A DNA stretch of 64,000 nt. Origin: Punica granatum. Lineage: Eukaryota > Streptophyta > Magnoliopsida > Myrtales > Lythraceae. Of the stretch, positions 47,636-59,870 are shown in pieces. A program made the translations under genes and the position numbers. The first letter of the stretch is position 1. The number at the start of each line of letters is the position of its first letter. The stretch covers positions 1 to 64,000 of the forward strand of contig NW_022204345.1 of assembly GCF_007655135.1 (NCBI RefSeq). The letters run 5' to 3'. The notes below the pieces were generated by a model. That model ran no database searches. It was not told the DNA's origin and saw only the letters and a program-made list of their open reading frames with translations.

Positions 47636-48608
47636 CTATAGTATATGCATATATACACGAAAGAACTGTTTTATTGCATTCTCTCGGGCCATTATGCTCA
47701 GCTAATCACACTGCATGAGCCTTGCTGTGATATATAAAGGCTGCTTTGAGCAGAGCATGAAGAGCAGAACCAATCAAAAGCCACCAAAGTCAGAGCCACT
47801 CGACTACCAGTGCACCAAACCTCAATTGGAGCTTGATTATTGGAAAGGAAGTCGAGGTTATTGACACTTATACATCAATAGAACACGAGAGAAGCTCCCA
47901 CTTGCTCACTTATACAGAAAACCTTAAACAATATTACATCATGATGATTATCCCACTGTGCAGTTGCTGGAATCTTCCACGGGTCAGAATTCCTTCCGCA
48001 TGAAACCATCTCTTCACTTTGGACATCATTTTTATTGCTGAATTATCAGATAAGAGATATCAATAGTTAGTACATTTCTGTGGACTGAAAGTTGCTCTTA
48101 AAGCACCCAACTGAAGAAGAAAACGTGTCTATGTTACATTCGTAATTATGTCCGAAAGCCCTGGTATCAGTCAAGACTTTTAGATACTCAATGCTTTCAT
48201 ATCACGGTCAAGTATCTGAAATGAGTCATAAACTAAATACCGGGTGCAAGTCTTAATATAAACATGGCATGCGAAAATACTTTTGCTTTAGACCACTGGG
48301 GTTCACTGTGATTTTTCCCGAAATGATGGCATGCTATTGAGAAATGATCACTAAATCAAGAAATAATCGAATCAGTCCAAAAGGATATTTCAAAGTTTCT
48401 AGTTACATTGAACTAAAAGGCAGTAGCTATGGGATTGGATTCGAAATGAAACCAAGGGTTCTGAATTCATACCTCTACAGCCAAAAAAAAAAAAAAACAG
48501 AGAGAGAGAGAGTGCAACTACAAGTACCTTCTACAATAGCTATGGTTGGTGAATAGTGAAGGGAGTGAGAAAGAAGCAGACTCACCCGATTTGATTGTTT
48601 TTGCATTT
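47636..48608. other. RLP4 3' flank
   Basis: No gene. 47866-48600 matches the 3' flank of RLP3 (34093-34870). 47720-47815 (GCAGAGCATGAAG, AACCAATCAAAAGCCACC) is closely similar to 59525-59595 upstream of the LTPG gene. Confidence 0.6.
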
Positions 48609-51463
48609 TCAGGAAGCCTTCCGTAGCCGAGCTATATTAATCTCTACCATCACTAGCAGCTGTGTGAGAATTTTGTCTGACCAACGAAAGAAGGACTGCC
48701 TCCAAGAGCGCTTGAAATATAATGAGCCACAGACCACTAAGAATCCCGTGGCAAAACCCGGTGCAATGCCTGCGTATAACCAACGAGTATAGAACTCATC
48801 TTCGCTTTCTGAATCATCATCAATCTGTTTATGAATATCAGGCTGCTCATGATCTCCTGGGCAATTCTTCGAAAGCGGAGGCCCACACAGTCCATCATTT
48901 CCGAGATAGGAGTCTCCTTTTAATGTACTTAGCTGGGCACCTGAGGGAATCCTACCAGACAGTTGATTGAAGGACAGGTTCAGATAACTTAGGAAGTTTA
49001 ACTCAGATAAGCTCTGTGGAATGGGACCCGAGAATTGGTTGACCGATAAATCAAGAGACTCCAGCATCTTCAGATTAGCAATCTCTGAAGGGATTCTTCC
49101 TTCGAAGTTATTCCCTGATAAGTTCAGATTTTGAAGGTTGTAGAGCTGCATCAACCCTCCTACAATATGGCCATTTAACCCATTGTTTGAAAGGTCAACA
49201 GAGAACAGATATTGAAGTGTGGTGGTGTATAATTGGGTTATGCTCTTAGTGTTCACCTCAACTCCGAACCCGTAAAACCCAAAAATGGCAGATTTTGGGT
49301 CAGCCAAGATGGTTAAGTTGTCAAAGCAGAGTGGAATGACTCCTGAAAGCTTGTTCTGTGCTAGGCTTAAAACCCGGACATTTGCAAGTTGGCATATTTC
49401 CCTAGGAATTTCCCCATTGAAGGTATTGGACTCAAGATTCAGCACACTTAACTGAAACATTTGACCAATCCAGGAGGGAATCCGACCAGAAAATTCATTT
49501 CGACTCAGATCAAGCACACGCAAGGAAGTCATATTGCTCAAGCATCTTGGAAGAATCCCATGGAAGTCATTATCGGGTAGTCCCAGAAATGTGAGCGGTG
49601 GGGAGCACAAGGAAGTTGGAATCTGGCCACTGAGATTGTTGTTTCCCAAGTTTATTCCATCTAGTTGTCCTAAGCTCTTCCAACAGTCGGGGAGTGTTCC
49701 GGATAGCTGGTTGTTTGAGAGGTCAAGCGCGAACAAGTCTTTCATCTTGCACAGAGAAATGGGAATGCTGCCATTTAAGTGATTTCTTGTAAGAGTTATG
49801 TCGCGTAATTTTGGCATCATATCACCAAATCTTTCGTGAATTTGTCCAATCAACTCATTTTTCGACAAATCCAGACCTTGAATTGTTGAAGAACTGCTGT
49901 AAAACCAGTCAGGGATGGCATCCGATATGCTGCTATTGGACAAGCTAGCATTGAGATGTTCCTCTGTGATCGAAGCCAAGAAGGAAATTGAGGCCCGACT
50001 TTGCAGTTTGACATGCTCACAAACTTAAGTTGAAATGGAGGAACCCATGTAGGGTTGATATCAACTGCCAAATCATTTGATGATATCTCCAGTAAAGATA
50101 AGCTCGTGAGATTAGCCAAGTGATGTTCGTTCAGTACTCCACTCAAGAGATTGTAGGATAACTCTAAGCCGACTAGATTCGACAACAGTCCAATTCCTTC
50201 TGGAATACTACCAGTCAACTTGTTATACATAAGATTCAAATACTTCAAAGAGGATAGCTGAACTAGAGATTCTGGAATTGGACCCTCGATGGAGTTGCTG
50301 GCAAGGTCGATGTACTCTAGACTCTTGAAGTGCTCGATTTCATTGCCCAAATTACCGCTGAAATTGTTCCAGCCTAGATCTAAGAATCTCAGTTTATCTT
50401 GAAAGCAGCTGGAAGGATTGGCCAGTATGGTAGCAATATCTCCGGTGAAGTAGTTAAAGGACAACCTCAGAGCAAACAAGTCGCAGAGGCTGCTGAGATT
50501 CTTTGGCAGTTCGCCTTGCATTGGATTGTTATACAGATGAAGGAAAGCGAGCTGTTTGTTATTATTGATAATCTCAGCGGGAAAGAAGAGGTCTCCTTGA
50601 AAACTAGAAGAAAGATCGAGATGTCTGATGGAGGTTAGGTTGAGCAGCCAAAAAGGAACTGTGGAACCCAAAGCATTGTCACTCAGGTCGAGGAACTCGA
50701 GCGAAGTGAAGTTAACATGCACAGTGGGAGCAACGTTTGGAAGAAAACAGGCCGCTAACCCCAAGTGCTGAAGAGAAGGAAGCATGCCCACTGACTGCAG
50801 CCAACCTTGGCCGTTCCTGACAGTGACGCCGGACAGATCAAGGTGTTTCAAAAACGACAAGTTTGATAGCCATTCCAGGTTATCGACAGTTACGGCACTG
50901 GAACTATAGTCGTACCCGAGAATGGTATTCAGATCAAGATACTGCAGATTAGAAAGGTTACCAAGGTGAAGTGGAACCTTCCCAGTAAAACATGCATTGG
51001 AGAGGTTGAGATAGACCAAATCTCGGAGGGAACCAAGGAATGCGGGAATTTCAGTATGAGAAAAGTTGTTCCAGCTTAGGTCAAGGTACGTCAAGTGCCG
51101 CAGCTCGATTAGAGAAGGATGTACCTTACCTGTCAAACTGCAGTCCCCGTACTCCAATACCGGGTCGATCATCAAATCATAATGGATGTCGGACATAACA
51201 CATGGACTTCGAAGGTCGAGCGTCGAGACGTGGCCTGTTGTCTTACTGCATCCAACTCCCATCCACGAACAGCAGTCGTCTCCAGTCCATGATGAGAGGC
51301 GACCGGAGCTGTCGACTAAACCCTGCTTGAATTTCAGAAGAGCCTCCCTCTCGGCCTCGATGCAGGATGTATTTGGGAAACCAGCACAGGCAGCATACCT
51401 CAATGTCCCTATGACAAGAAGTGAGAGTGCGAGAAGAGGCATCGAGCTAATCGAAAATGACAT
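48609..51463 (-). CDS. RLP4: receptor-like protein (EIX/Cf type), one single-base frameshift
   Basis: Starts at ATG 51463 with a signal peptide (MSFSISSMPLLALSLLVIGT). The LRRNT follows (CIEAEREALLKFKQG and DDCCSWMGVGC), then about 25-30 extracellular LRRs including the conserved NCKVGPQFPSWL block before an island-like gap. The capping region ([14 protein letters not shown]), an acidic spacer, one transmembrane segment ([20 protein letters not shown]) and a short tail with no kinase complete it; about 951 residues in total. The role would be ligand perception at the plasma membrane together with SOBIR1/BAK1-type kinases, as known for the family. The frame changes at about 49944/49945: AGCTTG stands where the LDLSN motif of an LRR would need one more base (GACTTG). 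As written, the upstream frame ends at 49850 within the ectodomain. Otherwise it is the best-preserved copy in the cluster. Confidence 0.9.
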
Positions 51464-53012
51464 TGATGCTCAGCCTGATCGAGGTCGATATTTACCATAT
51501 ATGTATGTACTCATATTTATAGCCATCATAGACATACTTATAATAGCAGTACTAATTACTAAATTACCAATATAATAATTGAGATATATAACAGCAATAT
51601 TTTTTCATTTTGCGACTATAACACGAGTGATCATTTGGGCGGGCCTAATTCTATGGGCCATCCCATGAAAGACGACCATCCAAGTAGAAACAAAGCATCC
51701 ATCGAAAATTTTCTCCATGTAATAGTAATTTCTAGCCGCCGCCCACTATCCATATGCAAGTTGCTTCTGAATGAATCACCAACCCATTTTGCCAGTTGCA
51801 AGGGAGAGACTCTCATACGGCATATCTTTCCAAAATGGAAATCCCTTTTACTTTCTTTTTTTTTTAATGTATTTTGATATCCGGAAATCCATGGACTTTC
51901 GACCAATCCAGGGGTAAAATCCCTTTTACTTTGCAGCTCTACATACGTGCAGCCGGATTCTGGATGGGAGAGACGGAATGTGGCCACCGATGAACTATGG
52001 AACTCAGTTTAGTCTGCTAGGAAAGTCCTCCGGTAATTAATTTTATAAACTCAGTACTCTGCTCACCGAAGGATGGGGACCGCTCTACCCAGTATATATT
52101 ATTTAATAGAATAGCCCAAATAACTTTCACGAGATGCACAAATATAATTGTTTGAAACACGCGTTCCAGATAAATTAATCAAGCTTTTTTGAATTCTTTT
52201 CCAGCGTGCACCATAATATTCGAAAATACAATGAGATTTGACAAATCAAGTTCGAGCTGAATCGACCCATTAAGGGATATAAAGTTCTTCCATTCATGGA
52301 TTTTTTGAAAATTTATATTTGTTTTCTTTTCATTACCTACGTAAAAAAAAAAAAAAGGGAATAAACTCTACGTTTGGAGGCTCAAACGACGCATCCATCC
52401 ATCCATCCAACCCGACATTTTTCCATGGAAGACTTTAGCAAGTGGCCTTAATGCATGCATGTGATGCTTTTGAATGATAGCCCGCCACCAACTAATTTTG
52501 TAATCTATATATATAATAATCCTATCTCTTACTGCTAAATTATTTTTATCGGAAAGGCACTACTATACCGGAAAAAGTGTGTAGAGTAGAATCCAAAAGA
52601 AGGCAAGACGAGCCCCAATTAGGTCTTTAAAGTCTTTGTTTTTGCTGTTCCAGAATCCAATCATTTTGACCAATAATTTTCTCTTGGCAAAGGTGGAATG
52701 GAAAATTCAAACTACTCCGGCCAACCATGGAGCTGCCATTGATTCTTAATTACAAGAGATAATCATACGATTGCCTCTACGGGCCCCCCCCTGATGTCTC
52801 ACAATTCGTAGCTGAACTTGACTAAAAACTGTCCTTATCTCCAGTTTGTATTCCTATAGATCTACTTATCCAAAAAAAGATGCTTCGCGTGGTCCCGAAA
52901 ATGGCCTTTACTTTCTGTCCATGCTAGCACGGAAGAGCCATTCCCATGCTCCGGAGTACTCTTTTGGGCCAACCCCAAAATGGCCTGACATTTCGTGATC
53001 ATGATATCAAGG
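51464..53012. other. RLP4 upstream region
   Basis: No gene. 51464-51640 is similar to the RLP3 upstream flank and should contain the minus-strand promoter. The rest is ordinary AT-rich spacer. Confidence 0.4.
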
Positions 53013-53178
53013 ATGTGTTTGATTTCAGAGTTAAAGTAATTTTGATTTTGATTGTGGAAAAAGACAAATGAGATGAGATTAAAAATTTGACTTGGAAAAC
53101 GTGTATTTTTGTTGTGTAGTGTGTTGAGTTAAAATCAAAATCATGATTCTAAAATCACACTAATAAATCAAACGCAGC
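53013..53178. mobile_element. Candidate MITE copy 1 (TGCGTTTGATTT-type ends)
   Basis: Starts ATGTGTTTGATTTCAGAGTT and ends AAATCAAACGCAGCA, a short inverted repeat. The interior AAGTAATTTTGATTTTGATT and TGTGTAGTGTGTTGAGTTAAA is shared with 54484-54613. No transposase is present. The target duplication is unclear. Confidence 0.5.
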
Positions 53179-53754
53179 ATATTCTGAGCTTCAGCCATTT
53201 GCAGGATGACATTTTGTAACCACCCGAGTGGCTAGGCTTGGGTATGTAAAAACGCTTCTTATATGTTATTAGTTCGTCGGAGAAACAGCCCAATCAAACC
53301 CCAAGTCGGACGTGGGCAACAAATATTTTAATTCCCAGATAAATGTTTCTATATGATTTTATCCGGCGTTTCTATTGGCCCATCTGTTACGGCAAAATAA
53401 ATAGGATCACAATCCCATGAGTCAATAATTAATTGATCTGAATGACATTCCATCGTGATGCACGATCAGCATCCCTAATATTAAAGCGAAATGAAGTTGG
53501 CACGTACCCCTGACCTGTTTCAAGTGGTCGAATTTCGCTAATCTGGCTCTAATTTTCCAATTTTGTCCAATTTAAATCATTCAATTTGTTCAGCGATAAA
53601 AGTTTCTTCCGACTTGAGCCTGTAAACTGTAAAGTTAGGAGCAGCAAAAGACAGAAAGGAAATTCTGGCCTTCCACAACGAAAAGAAAAGCTCAATCAAA
53701 AGCGAGCAGAATTTCTTAAATCTGATCAAAAAGCGTTCACACTCAGGCCTTAAT

Positions 53755-54435
53755 GGAGCAAAGTTAAGTTATTTAAAATTGAATAATAGTCCCACAATTT
53801 TTTCAATTTTAGAAACTTGCCCCCAGCTCCCCTCTCTCCTCTCCATCACCGCACTGTTCATCTTCTTCCTCAAGTCGATCATCGCACTGTTTATCTTCCT
53901 CCTAAGCACCTCCCGAGCAAATGTAGAGGTCCATCGAGCCGGTCGTACAGTCGCCAAAAGCCAAGTCTAAACCGGCGGCGTCCATTTCCGTCTCCGAACA
54001 GAATCCGAGCTTTGGCCTCTGCGCGGATTCGAAGCCCAATCGAATCTCTGGTGTCCGTGTCGAAGTTTCAGATCATCCACTTCTTCTTCTGGTGTTCGTG
54101 TCGAAGCTCTGGTGTCCGTGTCGAAGTTTCAGATCATCCGCTTCTTCTTCGTGTCGAAGCCTAATCGAAGCTCTGGTGTCCGTGTCGAAGCCCAATCGAT
54201 CCGGATTCGAAGCCCAATCGAAGTCTAAACCGGCGTGATCGGGGCGGATCTCGCCTAGTCGAAGTAGAGGGCGGGTTCGGGGCGATGAACAGTGGAGGGG
54301 TAAAGAAGAGGAAGATGAACAGTAAACGAGAAGGATTGGGGCAAAATTGGAAAATTTAAAAAAATCTGGGTTGTTCTGAAATTTTAAAAAGTTTGTAGTA
54401 AAGTTGAACTAAGTTTAACACTGTTTCAAACAGGC
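53755..54435. other. GC-rich insertion present only in unit B
   Basis: Inserted between bases that are adjacent in unit A (CAGGCCTTAA and TTTAACTTAATAGAAGG). The interior is GC-rich with short direct repeats of GTGTCCGTGTCGAAG, TTTCAGATCATCC and AAGCCCAATCGA at 54020-54225. The ends have weak inverted similarity (GTTAAGTT near the left, AACTAAGTTTAAC near the right). No gene is recognised; it may be a transposable element carrying captured sequence. Confidence 0.5.
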
Positions 54436-54483
54436 AAATTCTTTAACTTAATAGAAGGATCAACCTGATATCTCATGCCTTAA

Positions 54484-54613
54484 TGGTGCGTTTGGTTTCA
54501 AAATTAAAGTAATTTTAATTTTGATTATGAAAAATGATAAATAATTGTGTAGTGTGTTGAGTTAAAGTTAAAATTAAATTTTTTGTGATTTTAACTGCGA
54601 AGTCAAACGGAGC
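54484..54613. mobile_element. Candidate MITE copy 2 (TGCGTTTGGTTT-type ends)
   Basis: Starts GGTGCGTTTGGTTTCAAAAT and ends AGTCAAACGGAGC. Its interior resembles 53013-53178. TTAA is present on the left and TTAAAA on the right. Confidence 0.5.
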
Positions 54614-56800
54614 TTAAAATGTTTTCACGTTGATGTGTATAATATATTTTAAAGATATATTTGAATTTTTGAGTTTTTAATAATTGTTACTGGATTAAAA
54701 TTTGTGGACTGGTCATTTATTTTTGAATATTTTCATCATATCTTTTAGATTTATGAATATTTCACTTTTATTTGTATAACATATTTTAAAATGTTTCAAT
54801 TTTCAAATGATAGCTTAAATCTAAATAAGTATTTTTAAATTTACGAATTTTTTTACAAATATGAGTTGGTTCAAGCAATTTGACGTTTGTTTCCCTAAGC
54901 ATGTCTCGAGTTCGAGTCTTGTAAATGGAAAAGTTTATATTATGAGAGGTTTACATCTTAATTGCCGACCCCGGCTCGACTGGATTAGTCAGTGACCAAT
55001 TGGACTTCCGGATACTTGAGTTCACACTGAAAAAACAAGTATTTTCAAACAAAATATACTATCTACAGAATATTTCTCAAGCTTTTAATAATTTTAAAAT
55101 TTTCTAAGATCAGATATCTTTTGAATTTGAGCTTTCAAACTTTATATATTTCATGAGTTTCTCCATTTCTAATATTGTCTAAGGTTAGTTACCTAAGCAA
55201 GTATTTTTTAACAAAATATATAATCAACATAATATTTGTCAAACTTTTTATAATTTTAAATAATATCACATCATCACATAAATAATATGTTAAGAGAACT
55301 CAACAATAGTACAGGAAATATAAAGGTAAGGGAGATCAAGATGAGATGAATGAATAGAAAAAAAAAATAGCGGTTTGATCAGTTTGAAAGTGATTTTTCC
55401 TATTGAAGAGGTAAAATTGCTCATAACCTTATTTTGTTCAAACAAAAATAAATGCACAAATTACTCAATGAGATTTTCTAAAACGCTCTATTGATTTGAA
55501 TGTATCAGTACAAAAGAGTTGGCAACTTTTCCTATTCTGGATTTAACAGCGGCCTTTATTTATGCCTCGAAGTGATGCTGTTTGGTTTAAGTTTTTCCAA
55601 GCGACAGTATGGTTGAGATGCAGTTCACGACAACCTACGCCAGAAGAGAGCAAAGAATGTTCAACAGATGACTAGTGCGCATATTGCCCAAGACGACCAG
55701 CACAAGACACTATAAGAGAAAGACCAATTAGCGACCAATGTTTGCCACCGAGAACCAAAAATGGACTTTTTCTTGACAGAAAATCGAAGAAAATGGTTAA
55801 TACAAAAAATCAATCAAAGGTGCAAGACCAAAACGAATGAAGGGCAAAAGAAAAAAGGTACTAATTAAGAAGGAAAGACCTCTTAAGGTCTAGTCTTTCT
55901 TTAGTTTTCTTTAGTATCTGGTCGAAGTCTTTGATTAACCATCACACACACATGTATTCCTTTTCTTCTTTTGATAATTTTCCGACTCCATGTCGTGGCT
56001 GGAACTTATAGGCAACCCCATGAATAAACCTAATCCTTAAGGTGTTAGCCCTAAAATTACAGGAGCGCCACATTGCTTCGAACTTGAAAGAAAAAGAATT
56101 TGGAGGGAACGGTTAACCATGACCACATAGTAACTAAATATCGAGAACCCACAGACTGTAGACTTGTTCACGTCCATGAGTTATAATTAACATCGACATC
56201 CCGAGGAGGTGACCAATAATGGAATATATCAATTGGAAGCCAAAGAGAAGAGATTACTCAGATTACAATTACTGGACACATCCAAAAGAAATTTAGCTTT
56301 CCATTCCCTTGACTCGGTTCCTCCACAGTTGAAATATAATACAGTCGTGTTATGCTGCGACTGAATTTGTGATCTCGGAAGGCCACTATATATGAAGTAT
56401 ATATACCCTATAACTAATTAGAACTATATACACAGATGTATTTTTTAAAATTTCTAGAACTATATATACATATGTATTTAATAAAAAAAAATTATAACTT
56501 TTCATTCATACTTTAATCCTTGAACTTTTGATGTATCTGATAAAATTTTACTTCCATAATTTCAACAAGTCCTAAAATTTGACTCGCCAAATAAGTCGAT
56601 GTAATATTTCATCGGTAATTGATCATAATTTATTTATATGATAGCCACATTTACATAATTTTAATCCGATGTAACTTTTTAATTTTATTTTTGTATAATG
56701 ATTTGTTTTACTCAATTCATAATTTTTATTTACATAACTTTATTTCCTGCCTATTGCATTGCATTAATTCTATGTATTTGGGCCTAGTTATTATGCCTAA
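54614..56800. other. AT-rich gene-free region
   Basis: No gene. 55860-56340 contains sequence similar to the flanks of other RLP copies (for example GACTTGTTCACGTCCATGAGTT and TTGGAAGCCAAAGAGAAGAG, also at 33440-33620). Confidence 0.5.
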
Positions 56801-58000
56801 GCTTAAACTTCTGACGACTGTCTCTCAATATAGATGCCTGGTGAAATATGTGTCATTGAAAGTTCCTAGTTATTGTTCATGGAATTTGCAGAAATTGCTA
56901 CAGTTAAGACATATGCTCTTACCTTATTTCAGTTGTAAAATTGGTTCGAATGCAAATGTATCTTTTTGGTTTGATCCCCGGCTGCCTATAGGACCTTTGA
57001 TTAAGTACGGTGAAAGGGCAACCAAGTGTTTCCCAAATATAGGACGGCATGCCACAGTTAGTGCAGTGTTGGTTGATGGTAGCTGGGTTTGGCCGAGAAG
57101 TTCAGATCTCCAACCTACGTCCATTCATGCTTTGGCTATTCAAGCGGAACTTGTTGCGCAAGATGTTGCGGTCTGGACACCTCGTGATCTGGACAATACT
57201 CTGCTTCCAGCGCTTGGGGCCGCCTTAGGCCAAGAGGACGCAAAGTGCAATGGGTGGGTGCAATTTGGTTTGATGGGCATACGCAGGGGCGGAGCCATTA
57301 AGGCTCCAGGGGGGGGCAATTGCCCCCCTGACTTTTCCATTTATTGGAAATTTTACATACAAATTTATAAAAATTTCAATTTTTGCCCCAAAAAAACATC
57401 ATTGCCCCCCTGAATTATTCTAACATTTGACTTTTGTCTCAAAACTTTTAATTTGCCCCCCTGAACTTTATTTCTGGCTCCGCCCCTGATACGCATAGAT
57501 CATCTTTTATTATCTGGTTATGTGTGCTCATTAGATTAAGTATTAAGGACAGATGGGTAAAGTGAAAAGTTGATGTTGCAACTACAAAGTGTGAGTTTTA
57601 CAGTAGTCATTTGGAGTCTCGTGATCACCTGTTCTATCCCTGCGCTGTTACACAAGCAATATGGAGAAGTCTACTAGCTCGAATTGGAGTACAGAGACCT
57701 TACCTCCATTGGCATATAGAGTTGCAATGGATATCATCCATCAAAGGCACGAAACTTGACACAATATATTTGAAACTTTTCTGGACGCATTATATATATT
57801 AAATATGACGTGAACGAAATGCAAGAATCTACAAGAAGAAGGCAATGTCCATATCAGTTTCATACAACAAATTCTAGTTGAGGTGAAAGAATGAATTTTG
57901 GTTCTTCCTAGCGTTTCTTTGAAGCTTTTACATTCTGTCTATGCTAAATCATTAGCTAACTGAATGTGGTTAGGGGAGATTGAGTTATATTATATCCCTT
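56800..58000 (+). pseudogene. LINE (non-LTR retrotransposon) 3' fragment
   Basis: Translated pieces match the C-terminal part of plant LINE reverse transcriptases: NVSFWFDPRLPIGPLI at 56953-57000, and after the small MITE a zf-RVT region with ESRDHLFYPCAVTQAIW (57612-57668) preceded by FIIWLCVL and KDRW in other frames. The region is broken by stops and frameshifts and interrupted by the 57284-57488 element. The reverse transcriptase core itself is not present. Confidence 0.65.
57284..57488. mobile_element. Small MITE (CAGGGGCGGAGCC ends)
   Basis: 205 bp with perfect terminal inverted repeats CAGGGGCGGAGCCA/TGGCTCCGCCCCTG (one extra C/T context base aside) and repeated GCCCCCCTGA inside. ATACG flanks both sides (57279-57283 and 57489-57493). 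CAGGGGCGGAG-type ends are typical of hAT-related MITEs, but hAT normally makes an 8-bp duplication and only 5 bp are visible. It interrupts the LINE fragment, so it is younger. Confidence 0.8.
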
Positions 58001-59740
58001 TGGGGATGGTTTGTTGCTTATTTGATGGACTGCTTGGGTAAGTGGCCTCTATATTGTAAATATTTCTTGGTTTTTAATGAAGTTTTACCACTGATCTATG
58101 TATATAGATGCCTTCTCTATCTTCCAAGTTCTATGTACTTGGGAGTTGGGTTTGCTGTCAATCTCCACTTCCTTGATCTGCACAACGTTGACAATTCCTC
58201 TGCTCAACCAAGTCTGCAAAAAAAATTGGGTATTTAGATCCCTATCGAGGAAATTCGTCTTTTATTACGTCCTCTTGATGCTTCTAAGCTTGTCTCAAAA
58301 GCTGCTAATGGATCGCTACTTCACGATCCGTAGGCTTGGAGTTCGCCCGGAACAGGCCCCCCACGAGACAGTACCCTTCATCTCCTCGTTGCGGTAGGTT
58401 TGTGAAAGAGGTGCTTTCGGCCTTTGAGGAAATCATCATTACAACCTCCAGCCTGTCGAGATAAATCCTTTTAGAACCCACAATTCAAGTCAAGCAATTC
58501 AGGCCCAGTATGACAAGCAGAACGGAGAATTTTACATGAAATTAGGGAATAAAACATAGGTAATAAAAATTAAAGCAACAAAAGAATTAGCTAATATGGG
58601 AAAAGAAAAAAAAAAAGGACATGATAATATGATTTCAAAGAGGTAAAACGATAGTTATTCATAGAGGGGACAGTAGAAAAAATAAGAAAAAGTTATACGA
58701 CTTCATCAAGTATCACGAAATCAATTTTCAGTAAGTCATACTGAATAAAAGAAGCAATACTATAATATACTCGCAAAGAAAGATCAAGAAGTCCAAACGA
58801 AAGGACATAAGATGCAGTCTATTACAATACATTCTCTGCATAGTTGAAGGGCAATTGACTCGCTGCAAAAACAGTACAGCTAAAAGAAGCATGGGTCATC
58901 TTTAAATGAAATTAGTACAAGGAGGACCCTATAATCCTCGATGATGCTGGCTCAATCCTTTCAAAGTGCAGAGTATCTAAGTCATGTCCATCAATGGGGC
59001 TTAACAGCAGATTCATCGATTCAAAATTCTGCTAAGACAGCGAATTCATGCGACAGTAATACGCCATAAATAATGTGCTCAAGGTATTTAGTGGGAGTGA
59101 TCTTCATGCCTCTGTTCTGGCTAGCCACCTACTGTGAGTAACTGGAGGCATATAATTATGAGTAAAAAAAAAAAAGGTGCTCATCAAGTAAGACTACTAA
59201 TCGGATTCTGAATTCGTATGAATCAGCACCATAAATGCCAGAAAGAAGAAAGAAGGTAACCCGGGTTATAATTTGTACACAAAATTAAGGCAATTCAGTA
59301 CAACACCAGGCCATTGAAATATGCAAACAGAATAAGTGTTTTTTTTTTTTTAGTGAGAAAGACCTCCAGTATTTATTTATTTAAATCAGTAGTTCGAATC
59401 AAAAGTCTGATACAAATGCATAAATAACCATCGCATTATATTTCTCATACCAATATGTTTGGTCAATCACATCGCACAAAATATACGAGCGAAATTGCGC
59501 ATTAGGCAAGAGATATTGCTGCAATATGTAAAGGCTGCTCCGGGCAGAGCATGAAGAACAGAACCAATCAAAAGCCACCAAAGTCAAAGTCAACATCTGG
59601 GGTCCACTAGAACACCAGTACACCAGTCTTCACCTATGCTTTAACACTTGCCTTCCATACACTGAAGTTAGTTATATGGTAGTTGATCTCCAACACCAAC
59701 TTCAAATTCCGTTCCCTGCTTTCCCTCCACAAACCACTCC

Positions 59741-59771
<31 letters not shown>

Positions 59772-59870
59772 TTCTTCCACTCTCTCCCTCTCAACTCGAA
59801 AACTTTCTAACTCGATCTCCATCATCCACAAAACTTTCTCTACTTCGAAGTCCTTCGAGAATAAAATACA
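58001..59870. other. Spacer upstream of the LTPG gene
   Basis: No gene seen. 59525-59640 is similar to 47720-47830. A (TA)n tract at 59740-59767 lies about 105 bases before the LTPG start codon, within its likely promoter or leader. Confidence 0.5.

Larger units (their letters stand above)
47866..54480. repeat. RLP duplication unit B
   Basis: Counterpart of 34093-44890: 3' flank, RLP4, 5' flank and the distal block 53245-53755. Unit B has an extra insertion of about 680 bp (53755-54435) relative to unit A, where the matching bases are contiguous near 44820. Confidence 0.75.
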
